Source of the DNA: Candidatus Cloacimonadota bacterium
GTDB taxonomy: Bacteria > Cloacimonadota > Cloacimonadia > Cloacimonadales > JAJBBL01
Assembly: GCA_020532365.1 (NCBI GenBank)
Contig: JAJBBL010000223.1
Coordinates: 1 to 8,516 of the forward strand
Length of the DNA stretch: 8,516 nucleotides
Direction: 5' to 3'
Of the stretch, positions 1-6,863 are shown one piece after another (the first letter of the stretch is position 1; every line of letters begins with the position of its first letter). The notes beneath the pieces were generated by a model, which did no database searches, was not told where the DNA came from, and worked only from the letters and a program-made list of their open reading frames with translations. Both the position numbers and the translations under genes were made by a program.

Positions 1-52
1 AGTTTGGCAGGCATAGGTTTACGCATAGCGATTACAGGTTAATTGATAAATT

Positions 53-85
53 AAAGAGAAAACGGGGCGAGCAAGCCACGCCCCC
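53..85 (-). terminator. Probable intrinsic terminator / GC-rich hairpin downstream of the receiver-PAS gene
   Basis: GGGGCG (64-69) and CGCCCC (79-84) form a perfect 6-bp GC stem around a 9-base loop. Read on the minus strand, the hairpin is followed by GTTTTCTCTTT, a fair U-rich tract, so it fits termination of transcription from the gene ending at 219. The distance from that stop codon is about 135 bases, which is long. The rest of 1-218 holds no supported gene; the only other structure seen is a weak AT-rich hairpin at about 127-148. The GC-rich palindrome could instead be a dispersed intergenic repeat of the REP type, which needs the whole genome to judge. Confidence 0.5.
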
Positions 86-218
86 TACATTTTGAAGAAA
101 AAGTTTCTAAAAAAGAGCTCCGTGTAACCCCTTATATATATAGAGGGTGGTGAACGGAAGGATCGTTTAGATTGTGAAATATATGTCCTAATTTATGAGC
201 GTGGGTAAATCAGGGTAT

Positions 219-1016
219 TTACTTACCGTTTTTGTGTTTACCGTTGAGTGGTCTTATAATGGTTAGGATAGCGACACTATCTTCAAAATCGATCATTCGA
301 CTTGTACACTCTGTAGGGACTTCGTCACCTTGTCTATCGAAGATAATAGTTTCATAGACTATTTGTTCATCGTCATTCATCTCTTTTAGATATTCTTCTA
401 ACGTTGTTCTGAAGTTTTCTGGGTGGATGTCGAAAAAAGAGGTGTTTTGGAGGTCTTTGTCCATATAGCCGAGTACTTTGTTGACTGCGCCATTAGTCTC
501 CAAAATACTCCCTTCTGTGGTATAGATGAAGATAGGGTCGGTAATGCAGTTGAATATTTTTTGGAATTTAGCTTCGGTGTTGCGGAGGCTTCTTTCTGTT
601 TTGGTAAGTCGATCTTCCATATTGATTTGGTATACAACACGTTCGACAGACGAGGGTAGCAGGTCAAGGAATCCTTGTTCTTTGACTAAGTAGTCTTTAG
701 CTCCGAGTTTCATCATTTCGATAATCACTTTTTCATCACCGGGTGGTGACATAATTATGAATGGTATATCTTGGTTATTATCTCTGATGGTATTGATTAT
801 TTCTTTAGCGGTCATATCGGGTAGTTTATATTCCATAAGGAGGATGCTATCGGTATTTTCTAAGGCGTAGAAAACGGCTGCGCTACCGTATGCTATAACT
901 TTAGTGTTATACCCTTCATTGGTGAGGGTTTTGGCGATCATTTTGCCGACATTTTCGTTATCTTCGACGATAATGATCTTCTTTGTGTTTTTTATTTCAG
1001 CTAAAACTGCGTTCAT
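219..1016 (-). CDS. Receiver-PAS protein with Glu at the phosphoacceptor site, no output domain
   Basis: A 265-residue cytoplasmic signalling protein. Residues 12-130 form a CheY-like receiver: acidic pair E18-D19 in IIIVEDN, the LPDM turn at 65-68, S90 at the conserved Thr/Ser site, and K112 in DYLVKE. The phosphoacceptor, expected four residues before P66, is E62 (GAA codon at 831-833) rather than Asp. A short probable coiled linker (about 132-152, KTERSLRNTEAKFQKIF) leads to a PAS domain (about 152-256) with PIFIYTTEG and a VLGY segment. The protein stops after PAS, with no kinase, GGDEF or DNA-binding domain. The start is supported by AGAGG (1022-1026) five bases upstream. It is the last gene of a possible 3-gene unit. 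Family knowledge: Asp-to-Glu in receivers can mimic phosphorylation, but some such receivers are simply inert. It may serve as an adaptor for a partner kinase or another PAS protein; the target is unknown. Confidence 0.9.
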   Translation of the reverse strand: MNAVLAEIKNTKKIIIVEDNENVGKMIAKTLTNEGYNTKVIAYGSAAVFYALENTDSILLMEYKLPDMTAKEIINTIRDNNQDIPFIIMSPPGDEKVIIEMMKLGAKDYLVKEQGFLDLLPSSVERVVYQINMEDRLTKTERSLRNTEAKFQKIFNCITDPIFIYTTEGSILETNGAVNKVLGYMDKDLQNTSFFDIHPENFRTTLEEYLKEMNDDEQIVYETIIFDRQGDEVPTECTSRMIDFEDSVAILTIIRPLNGKHKNGK

Positions 1017-1021
1017 TAATT

Positions 1022-1026
1022 CCTCT
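1022..1026 (-). promoter_or_regulatory. Ribosome binding site for the receiver-PAS gene
   Basis: AGAGG on the minus strand, five bases before the ATG at 1014-1016. It lies only eight bases past the end of the 1035-1057 hairpin, so that structure could influence its accessibility. Confidence 0.6.
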
Positions 1027-1030
1027 ATTA

Positions 1031-1058
1031 AAGCAAAGGGGTGCAGAACACCCCTTTT
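1031..1058 (-). terminator. Intergenic hairpin, terminator or attenuator
   Basis: AAAGGGGTG (1035-1043) and CACCCCTTT (1049-1057) make a perfect 9-bp stem with a 5-base loop. On the minus strand it starts about 33 bases after the stop codon of the 120-residue gene and is followed by the interrupted U-run TTTGCTTTAA. This fits an intrinsic terminator of moderate strength ahead of the receiver-PAS gene, or partial attenuation between the two. On the plus strand the stem is followed by only four T, counting those in the stem, so a bidirectional role is less likely. No clear promoter was found between this hairpin and the receiver-PAS start. Confidence 0.6.
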
Positions 1059-1090
1059 ACTTAAAGATATTCATACTGTATGGGACGTTA

Positions 1091-1453
1091 TTATTCTTCG
1101 TTTTCATCCTTAGGTTTTTCTACTGTTTTTTTATAGAAAGTGATTCTGACATCCATTTCGCTCAAGATAGGGTAGAAGTCATTGATATAGCTTTTAATGG
1201 TATCTTCGAGGTTTTTCTCACCTTCGATGACCTCTTCACTGAACCCGATTTTAAGGTCAATTTTGCCTGTGAGGAAGGTTTGGCTCATTGAGCAGGTCAT
1301 AGTCGGTTTTTCGTGAGTAATATCTCTGAGGTATTCGGGTAGTGTTTTAGATAGTTTCAGTAATTCTCGTATGCGTCTGATAACCTTAAGAGAAAAGAAA
1401 CCTAATGCTGCTATAGCCCCTGTTATTAGGATAAATTTGATAGTTTTCTTCAT
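1091..1453 (-). CDS. Small membrane-anchored protein of unknown function
   Basis: A 120-residue protein that I do not recognise. Residues 7-22 (FILITGAIAALGFFSL) form one hydrophobic segment flanked by basic residues on both sides (K2, K3, K6 and then R26, R27, R29, K33), so topology is ambiguous. It looks like an uncleaved anchor because no good cleavage site follows. The remaining ~95 residues are soluble, of alternating helix and strand character, with a single Cys (C54) and an acidic tail (KPKDENEE). The start is firm: GGAGGAGGG at 1458-1466 lies four bases before the ATG. It sits 39 bp after the secreted OB-fold gene and 74 bp before the receiver-PAS gene, so co-transcription with the former is likely. 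No catalytic motif is visible. Confidence 0.75.
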   Translation of the reverse strand: MKKTIKFILITGAIAALGFFSLKVIRRIRELLKLSKTLPEYLRDITHEKPTMTCSMSQTFLTGKIDLKIGFSEEVIEGEKNLEDTIKSYINDFYPILSEMDVRITFYKKTVEKPKDENEE

Positions 1454-1457
1454 TTAA

Positions 1458-1466
1458 CCCTCCTCC
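1458..1466 (-). promoter_or_regulatory. Strong ribosome binding site for the 120-residue membrane protein
   Basis: GGAGGAGGG on the minus strand, four bases before the ATG at 1451-1453. It sits within the 39-bp gap after the OB-fold gene. It fixes the start and supports the small gene as real. Confidence 0.75.
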
Positions 1467-1492
1467 AGAAAGGTAAGTCTGTTATACGCTAT

Positions 1493-2200
1493 TTAGCGGT
1501 ACAAAGATTTAATTCTGCCCCAAGAGGGTTTAGTTACACCGACATATATTTTTTTGATGTCGGATGCGCCTCTCGGATTAATTCGAAATTCGCCGTAACG
1601 ATAGTCTACAACCCCAATAATTGTGGAAAAAGCGTCACCCTGTTTGAAAGGTAAAGTGTCGTCGCTATTCTTAAGAAACGAATTAGCTAAACGACAGATG
1701 CCTGTGCCGTCATCTATCAAAACTACACCTTTACGGCTATCTTCGCTAACGACTGTAACGTTTGATAGTTGAACTAAGACGCCTTCATAGCATTCGTTGT
1801 AAGCCAGCTCTGCGGTAGTTATTAAAGTGGGGCTGGGGAGTGGATTGTTGCGGCTGATAACCTTACAGCTCTTTACCGAGCGGATAGTAGTTAAACCGAA
1901 TTGTTCGTGCACTTCACCTTGAATCGTTACTTGGTCACCGAGATTAACTGAATTTCCTCTATCGTTGATGAGGAGTCCGCTCCATTTACCACCTTCAGGG
2001 TGTGAGACAAAGAATCCACCGTTTAAGTAATCTTTAGCAAAGACGATTCCGGAGAGTTCAACTTTTTGATTTCTCATTTCGGAGGGGAAAGTGCCGTCAA
2101 TACCGGCAGAGGTGGTATGTTGGATATCGAATATAGGGGTTTGTTCTGAGTATAAGAACACAGCGATCATCAATAAGGTGATGATTAGCAACCTCCGCAT
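1493..2200 (-). CDS. Secreted protein with two OB-fold-like domains
   Basis: A 235-residue exported protein. Residues 1-18 form a signal peptide (MRR, hydrophobic core, cleavage near LYS-EQ) with no lipobox Cys. Domain 1 (about 22-116) begins IFDIQHTTSAGIDG and carries VELSGIVFAKD, GGFFVSHPEGGKWSGLLI and LGDQVTIQGEVHEQFGLTTI. This matches OB-fold domains of the YhcR/ExeM type found on extracellular nucleases. Domain 2 (about 125-215) has the same pattern: YEGVLVQLSNVTVVSE, GVVLIDDGTGICRL and FSTIIGVVDYRYGEFRINPR. No nuclease domain is attached, so any nucleic-acid binding is inference. The C-terminus is short, aromatic and basic (SWGRIKSLYR). The start is supported by AGGAGG at 2207-2212, six bases upstream. 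It is the first gene of the probable unit with the 120-residue protein. Its likely location is the periplasm or outside the cell. Confidence 0.85.
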   Translation of the reverse strand: MRRLLIITLLMIAVFLYSEQTPIFDIQHTTSAGIDGTFPSEMRNQKVELSGIVFAKDYLNGGFFVSHPEGGKWSGLLINDRGNSVNLGDQVTIQGEVHEQFGLTTIRSVKSCKVISRNNPLPSPTLITTAELAYNECYEGVLVQLSNVTVVSEDSRKGVVLIDDGTGICRLANSFLKNSDDTLPFKQGDAFSTIIGVVDYRYGEFRINPRGASDIKKIYVGVTKPSWGRIKSLYR

Positions 2201-2206
2201 AAGTAA

Positions 2207-2212
2207 CCTCCT
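2207..2212 (-). promoter_or_regulatory. Consensus ribosome binding site for the OB-fold gene
   Basis: AGGAGG on the minus strand with a six-base spacer to the ATG at 2198-2200. It confirms the start and the full signal peptide. Confidence 0.75.
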
Positions 2213-2262
2213 ATTATTCTTTTCTTGATCAGTAAACTCTGACAGACTAATTTGGTAGCCCC

Positions 2263-2285
2263 CTTAGTGCTTGTCAAGAACTAAG
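2263..2285. promoter_or_regulatory. 23-bp imperfect palindrome overlapping a -35-like box
   Basis: CTTAGT-g-CTTG-t-CAAG-a-ACTAAG is a dyad centred on 2274, with ten of eleven arm positions matching. It lies 63-85 bases upstream of the OB-fold gene start. It contains TTGACA on the minus strand (2272-2277), a -35-like hexamer, but no good -10 is seen 16-18 bases downstream. Neither strand has a U-run after it, so it is a poor terminator. A repressor or activator operator is the better reading. The surrounding gap 2201-2323 otherwise has only an AT-rich weak hairpin (AGAAATA 2290-2296 with TATTTCT 2313-2319), so the upstream gene has no convincing terminator. Confidence 0.4.
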
Positions 2286-2323
2286 TTAAAGAAATATGGA
2301 ATTATTAGCTTTTATTTCTAATC

Positions 2324-5300
2324 TTATTGATCGGTCGGCACGAAATCTGAGCCCTCTATAATAGGATTAAAGTGGCTCGAAGAGGGGTCTGTAGTGGCTA
2401 TCACACGGAAAAATTGCATCGTGGATAATGGGGTAGTGTAAAAAGTTTGAGAAGTATTTGCAAGAGGCTCGCCCCAGCTCTCAGGGTGTGGAGAGTCCGA
2501 TCCATATATTTTGTAAGATAAAGCGCTGGCGATCGGATTCCAGGTTAAAGTGCAAGTACCTGCTGCCTCGTCTATGGTTAGACTTACTTGTGGCTTGTTG
2601 ATAGTGGTGACGAATACCCCTAAGTAAGGGCTACTGTCATTATAAGGATTTTCGTCACTCTCAAGAGAAGTTTTGCAATAGAGGAAATAGATGCCGTTTA
2701 CGGTGGGTGTCCACTCTATATTAAACGTTTTTTTCTGCCCCGGGTTTATCGTCTGGTCGATAAAAAAGGTGTTGAGTACTATGTTGTCACGTCTTATTAG
2801 TTGCACCAAGAAGTTTTCTTGGGGTAATTGACCGCTGTTTTGGATTGTGACGGTAAACGTTGAGGTGGAGCCTGTGCCGATTAAGTTAGGTCCTTCAATT
2901 GAGATAGCGGCTAAATCGTTGTCAAGTATCGGTTCATATTCGTCTGCTCCGATATTAGGCGCTTCAGAGTCCCTTAAATCACCATCAATATCGTGTTCTA
3001 TCCCGGCAATGGGGAGTCCGCCTCGGTAAAGCTGTCCACCATTGGAGTGGAGCTCTGTGGGTGAAGTATACTTGGGGTTGCCGACACGAGAGTTTGCATT
3101 TTTACCGTCAGAAGTTTGTAGCGAACCGAGGTTTATATGATGGGAGCCGAGCCATACAAATCGGGTGCCGTTACTGTAATAGTTGTTGTAATTGAAAAGT
3201 CTGAGTGACTGTGGGTTAGCTACATATAAAGCGTAACCGCTTCCGCCGCCAGTGTAGGCAAATGAGTTGTTCAATAGGTCGATATTGGTTGCTGAAGAGG
3301 TGCGGATAAACAGGCACGATTGAGTGTAGGTGGCGTTTGGCTGGTCCATATTAAAGCTATTGAAGTAGAAGCCGATATTGTCGACAGGGGCGTGGATGAT
3401 TATTCCGGCAGTCCAGTTTGAGGAGTAGGTGAAGCCGCCACCGATCATATTGTTGGCAAAAATGGCTGTTTCGCCGTCATTGATATGTCCACCTGAGGTA
3501 ATAAATACGTTGTAGCTGCCCCATTCTATTCCATAGGCGCGCGCTTTGATAATTCTGTTGTTAGTGAACTTGAAGGCACCTTTAGTGTACTCTAAATAAA
3601 TACCTTTGTTCATTGTATCACCAGACACGTTCATCTCAATTAAATTTGAGTCGAAGCAAAATGAATCTACATACGAGAGGATTACCCCTGCATACCTAAG
3701 GTCGTTAAACTTGTTATTATGGATGCAAACGCCTTGAGAATAAAGGTCTTCTTTGCCGTAAATCGAAAGGGCTATATATCCATTGGTAAAGTTGTTTCTT
3801 TCGATGAGGAGGTTATTTACGTTGTTCCCTTGCTCGTTGATATTGCTCGTGCTACTTGATGCTATTATATGATAAAAACTGCCGTGTGGGTCGTCGAACA
3901 GACACTCAGAGATTGTGATGTGTTCACAGTTATTGAATAGGTGAATACCCCAATGGTAGGTTGTGAACTCGTTGGATTTGATTGTCAGATTAGAGATCTG
4001 GATGTGTTTAGCTCTGTTGAGTCTGATGACATACGGATTCCAGGAGTTACTATTGATAGAGGTGATAATCGTATTTGCAGGGGAATCTTTACTGGTAAAG
4101 ATAACCTTGCTGTCGGCGTCGGTACCAGGGATTAAACCGATTTGAATCTGTTCGATGTAAGTACCTGGCTCAATTTCGATGGTGACATCGCCATCCCCTC
4201 TAATTCCACGAGCAGTTAGGTCGTCGACCGCCTTTTGAATAGATAAATAGTCGCCAACATTGGGGGTTTGGCTAACTGTGTAGGTGCCTGATGATATCGG
4301 GGGCTGAATAGTGGTAAACGACCAGATAGGGGTGTTTTCTACAGGGGTGGCACCGTAGTCGTTATAAGGGATTACTCGCCAATAATAGGTGGTGTTCTCC
4401 TCTATATCAAGCTCGAAATAATTGTCTGAGCCGCTGTATATTAATTCCGTCGGAGTAGTAGCAGTTCCAAAGTATAGATAATAACCGATTGGAGGCTCGC
4501 CTTGTGATGAAGGCTCCCATTTTAAGGTAACCTCCGTTGGAACGTTTAACTCTCCGTCTGCCGGCTCAACTACGCTTGCACATAACGGTTCTGGATCACA
4601 AGTAGTGAACGACCAAATGGAACACTCTTCGGTAGCAGGGGAGCCACTGCTATTATAAGGGATTACTCGCCAGTAATAAGTAGTGCTAAACTCCTTGTTT
4701 GGGTTGGCAATCGTCAAACTATCGTCTTGGATGATGACTTCAGGGGGGGATAGAGTGTCGAAATAGACTAAATAGTTGCTGGGTGGCATTCCTAAAGGTG
4801 AGTCTGCCCAGTTTAGTGGCGTGTCTAAGAGAACATTCTTTGCACCATCTTTTGGTGAAAGGTTGACTACCGGATGGGGTGCAGTCGAGGCTACTACGCT
4901 TATATTGTCAATCGCCCACCAGCCGTTACTCGTGTTAGTAGCTTCGTAGCGCCAACGAATGTATAGAGTTGACTCGTTAGCCGCTATTGGGGTGAGGTTA
5001 TATTGTGAGATAATGGGTGGATTTGGGTAGCCTATGTCGGTAGTTAATTCGTCAATATTACTCCAGTTGATACCGTCAATACTGACTGATAAGGTGGGGA
5101 GTGTGTAGGCTGAGGCACGGTGCTGATGCTCGAAAGTTAAAAGCACTTGAGTGGCATCTTCGCAGTTTAAAGCGGGAGAGATCAAGGTAAAAGTAGCGTC
5201 GTCGCTAATTGAAGCTTTATCAGCGATGGCAAAATGCTCATCAAAGTTACCACCTATGTTACGTGAGTATGGGTTGTCAAACTGCCAAGCATAGTTTCCG

Positions 5301-6811
5301 CCTAATTCGTCAAAGTTCTGCCAATCTGGCGAGACTGTGTCTATTGAAAAAAGCTCTTCGAAGGGGAGTGAGTAAGAGTTGGCAGTTGTAAAAGAGCGTA
5401 TTATTGCGGTATCTGTTGAAGCTGCACCATACTCATTGTAAGGTATTACCTGCCAGTAATAGGTGGTGGCAAAGTTTAAGTTAGGTCGATATTCGACGTC
5501 TATCCCATCGTAAACCAACTCGGCTGGAGGGTTGACTCTGTCTAAATAAACTCTGAAGCCTGAGGCGGGTGTGCCTATATTGCTCGGCTCCCATTGTAGC
5601 GGGGTGTAGACGGGTACACTGCTTTTCTGATCTGGAGGGGAAAGTAGTGCCACTTGTTGAGGTGTTGCAGTGGTTGTTGAAAAGCGCCAGATAGGGCAAT
5701 GATTGTGGTCTGCAGAGCCTGCGGAATTGTATGGTATTACTTGCCAATAATAGTCAGTAGCGAAGTCGAGGGTGGTTGTATATTCGGCCTCTGTTCCATT
5801 GTAAATTAGTTCTGTAGGAGGGGAAACGGTGCCGAGATATAGCTTATACCCTGTGGGCAGTTCACCTAAATTATATTCCCAACTAAAAGTAGTCGACGCT
5901 GGAAGATGTGTGGCATCGTTTGCCGGGGCTAACATCTTGGCCGGAAGAGGTTCTGCCGGGTTGGTAGTAAAAGACCAAATTGGACATATTGAGGATTCCG
6001 TTACCCCTTCACTGTTGTAAGGGATTACCTGCCAGTAATAGGTCTGATCGTTAACTAAGTCGGGACTAAATGCTGTCTGTAAACCGGTATAAACGAGTTC
6101 TGTAGGTGGAAAGGTCGTGCCTAAATAGAGATTGTAACCTAATGCTTCGGGACCAAAAGGTATACTCCCCCACTCTAATAAGGTATCTGTATGATTGTAG
6201 TATGAGTTGTCTGCCGGAGCAATCAAATAAGCGGGAAGGGGTCTGTCATTTAACGCTAAAACCTTAACGTTGTCGATTGCCCACCAATAAGCAATGCCGA
6301 CAAAAGACCAACGAATGTATACGCTCCTCTCCCCTGCTGCAAAGCTCGTTATGTCATAGATAGCGAGCTCGGACTCAGATCCTTCACCTACATCCTGAGA
6401 AAACTCGTCGAGTGCCTCCCACGTTGCACCGTCTATACTGATGGATAAATAGCCACGACTACCGCTCCAGTGACGGTATTGATGGTCAAACACTAAAGAG
6501 ATTCCGCTGGCGCTACTGCAGTCTATTGGTTGAGTTATAAGGCTGGCTGCTATGTTTGGATGTCCGTAATGAGCAGGGTCTATGATGGCGAAATGTTCGT
6601 CAAACTTACCTGTTATTATTCTGTTGGCAGGGTTATTGAATTCCCAAAGAAACTCGTTATCATTGCTATCGTTGATCCAGCCTGAAGGGAATGAAGCTGA
6701 AGAGAAATCTTCGTCCAGCAAGACCTGTCCGTAAAGACTTATAGATATTAATCCGATGAATAGGATCATAAACCCTATTGTTGCAAGATTAACTCGTCTT
6801 GACAGCTTCAT
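2324..6811 (-). CDS. Large secreted multidomain surface protein (anchor-J, FN3-like repeats, beta-helix, CARDB)
   Basis: A 1495-residue exported protein. Order of parts: signal peptide 1-28 (cleavage near SLYG-QVLL); choice-of-anchor J domain 29-190; three FN3-like modules 191-478; second anchor-J domain 481-642; two FN3-like modules 644-836; right-handed beta-helix 843-1296, opening GDYLSIQKAVDDL and ending DIDGDLRDSEAPNIGADEY as in choice-of-anchor Q proteins; CARDB-like domain 1297-1403; C-terminal FN3-like domain 1405-1495. Both anchor-J domains share FDEHFAI, SIDG and WWAIDN. No catalytic residues are evident, so adhesion, glycan binding or a structural role is inferred. Unlike its paralogue at 7001-8516 it ends in FVPTDQ without a sorting domain, and the downstream bases show no remnant of one in other frames. 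The start has GAGGG (6821-6825) upstream, ten bases from the ATG (9 from the extended AGAGGG site). Single complete frame, no frameshift. Confidence 0.92.
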   Translation of the reverse strand: MKLSRRVNLATIGFMILFIGLISISLYGQVLLDEDFSSASFPSGWINDSNDNEFLWEFNNPANRIITGKFDEHFAIIDPAHYGHPNIAASLITQPIDCSSASGISLVFDHQYRHWSGSRGYLSISIDGATWEALDEFSQDVGEGSESELAIYDITSFAAGERSVYIRWSFVGIAYWWAIDNVKVLALNDRPLPAYLIAPADNSYYNHTDTLLEWGSIPFGPEALGYNLYLGTTFPPTELVYTGLQTAFSPDLVNDQTYYWQVIPYNSEGVTESSICPIWSFTTNPAEPLPAKMLAPANDATHLPASTTFSWEYNLGELPTGYKLYLGTVSPPTELIYNGTEAEYTTTLDFATDYYWQVIPYNSAGSADHNHCPIWRFSTTTATPQQVALLSPPDQKSSVPVYTPLQWEPSNIGTPASGFRVYLDRVNPPAELVYDGIDVEYRPNLNFATTYYWQVIPYNEYGAASTDTAIIRSFTTANSYSLPFEELFSIDTVSPDWQNFDELGGNYAWQFDNPYSRNIGGNFDEHFAIADKASISDDATFTLISPALNCEDATQVLLTFEHQHRASAYTLPTLSVSIDGINWSNIDELTTDIGYPNPPIISQYNLTPIAANESTLYIRWRYEATNTSNGWWAIDNISVVASTAPHPVVNLSPKDGAKNVLLDTPLNWADSPLGMPPSNYLVYFDTLSPPEVIIQDDSLTIANPNKEFSTTYYWRVIPYNSSGSPATEECSIWSFTTCDPEPLCASVVEPADGELNVPTEVTLKWEPSSQGEPPIGYYLYFGTATTPTELIYSGSDNYFELDIEENTTYYWRVIPYNDYGATPVENTPIWSFTTIQPPISSGTYTVSQTPNVGDYLSIQKAVDDLTARGIRGDGDVTIEIEPGTYIEQIQIGLIPGTDADSKVIFTSKDSPANTIITSINSNSWNPYVIRLNRAKHIQISNLTIKSNEFTTYHWGIHLFNNCEHITISECLFDDPHGSFYHIIASSSTSNINEQGNNVNNLLIERNNFTNGYIALSIYGKEDLYSQGVCIHNNKFNDLRYAGVILSYVDSFCFDSNLIEMNVSGDTMNKGIYLEYTKGAFKFTNNRIIKARAYGIEWGSYNVFITSGGHINDGETAIFANNMIGGGFTYSSNWTAGIIIHAPVDNIGFYFNSFNMDQPNATYTQSCLFIRTSSATNIDLLNNSFAYTGGGSGYALYVANPQSLRLFNYNNYYSNGTRFVWLGSHHINLGSLQTSDGKNANSRVGNPKYTSPTELHSNGGQLYRGGLPIAGIEHDIDGDLRDSEAPNIGADEYEPILDNDLAAISIEGPNLIGTGSTSTFTVTIQNSGQLPQENFLVQLIRRDNIVLNTFFIDQTINPGQKKTFNIEWTPTVNGIYFLYCKTSLESDENPYNDSSPYLGVFVTTINKPQVSLTIDEAAGTCTLTWNPIASALSYKIYGSDSPHPESWGEPLANTSQTFYTTPLSTMQFFRVIATTDPSSSHFNPIIEGSDFVPTDQ
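3431..3457 (-). repeat. 27-bp segment identical to 8138-8164 (beta-helix core)
   Basis: The bases here match 8138-8164 exactly and encode ANNMIGGGF in both beta-helix proteins with the same codon for every residue. Flanking bases diverge at once. This is a homologous coding segment shared by paralogues, not a mobile repeat. Confidence 0.75.
4304..4882 (-). repeat. Two tandem FN3-like modules (97 and 96 residues)
   Basis: Protein-level tandem repeats, residues 644-740 and 741-836 of the large surface protein. Each has a GxxPP turn, a YLxYFxTxxxPxE strand pair, TTYYWRVIPYN and a closing IWSFTT. The stretch encoding YYWRVIPYN is also similar at the DNA level between modules (around 4360-4395 and 4650-4690). 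These modules use YYWR, whereas the first array uses YYWQ, so the two arrays have diverged separately. Confidence 0.8.
5378..6241 (-). repeat. Three tandem FN3-like modules of 96 residues each
   Basis: Residues 191-286, 287-382 and 383-478 of the large surface protein, each exactly 96 residues (288 bases) by my count. The shared core is GYxLYLGTxxPPTELVYxG, then YYWQVIPYN, then the closing strand SFTT or FSTT. DNA similarity is strongest over the YYWQVIPYN codons (around 5437-5470, 5727-5760 and 6013-6050). The even length and the lack of spacers point to growth by unit duplication. Confidence 0.8.
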
Positions 6812-6820
6812 AATATGATA

Positions 6821-6826
6821 CCCTCT
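6821..6826 (-). promoter_or_regulatory. Ribosome binding site for the 1495-residue surface protein
   Basis: AGAGGG on the minus strand, nine bases before the ATG at 6809-6811. The spacing is at the long end of normal, and the ATG is immediately followed by a good signal peptide (MKLSRR plus hydrophobic core), so the start is well supported. Confidence 0.6.
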
Positions 6827-6863
6827 TTGATAAATTAGCTATCTAAAACTTAATAGCTTTTCA

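Noticed and set aside
904..1291. Plus-strand open frames at 904-1113 and 983-1291
   Set aside because: They are antisense to the receiver-PAS and 120-residue genes, lack good ribosome binding sites and show no recognisable domain.
2225..2234. TTGATCxGTA string shared with 6874-6883 upstream of the large gene
   Set aside because: The match is short, and distances to the two start codons differ (about 25 and 63 bases), so a common control site is not supported.
5481..5747. Minus-strand 88-residue frame inside the large gene
   Set aside because: It is an alternative frame over FN3-like modules; the composition is rich in Arg, Ser and Thr as expected from frame-shifted reading of the real gene.
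4304..6241. Regularly spaced short DNA repeats that could suggest CRISPR
   Set aside because: The spacing is about 290 bases and the repeats encode YYWQVIPYN or YYWRVIPYN in frame, so they are protein modules.
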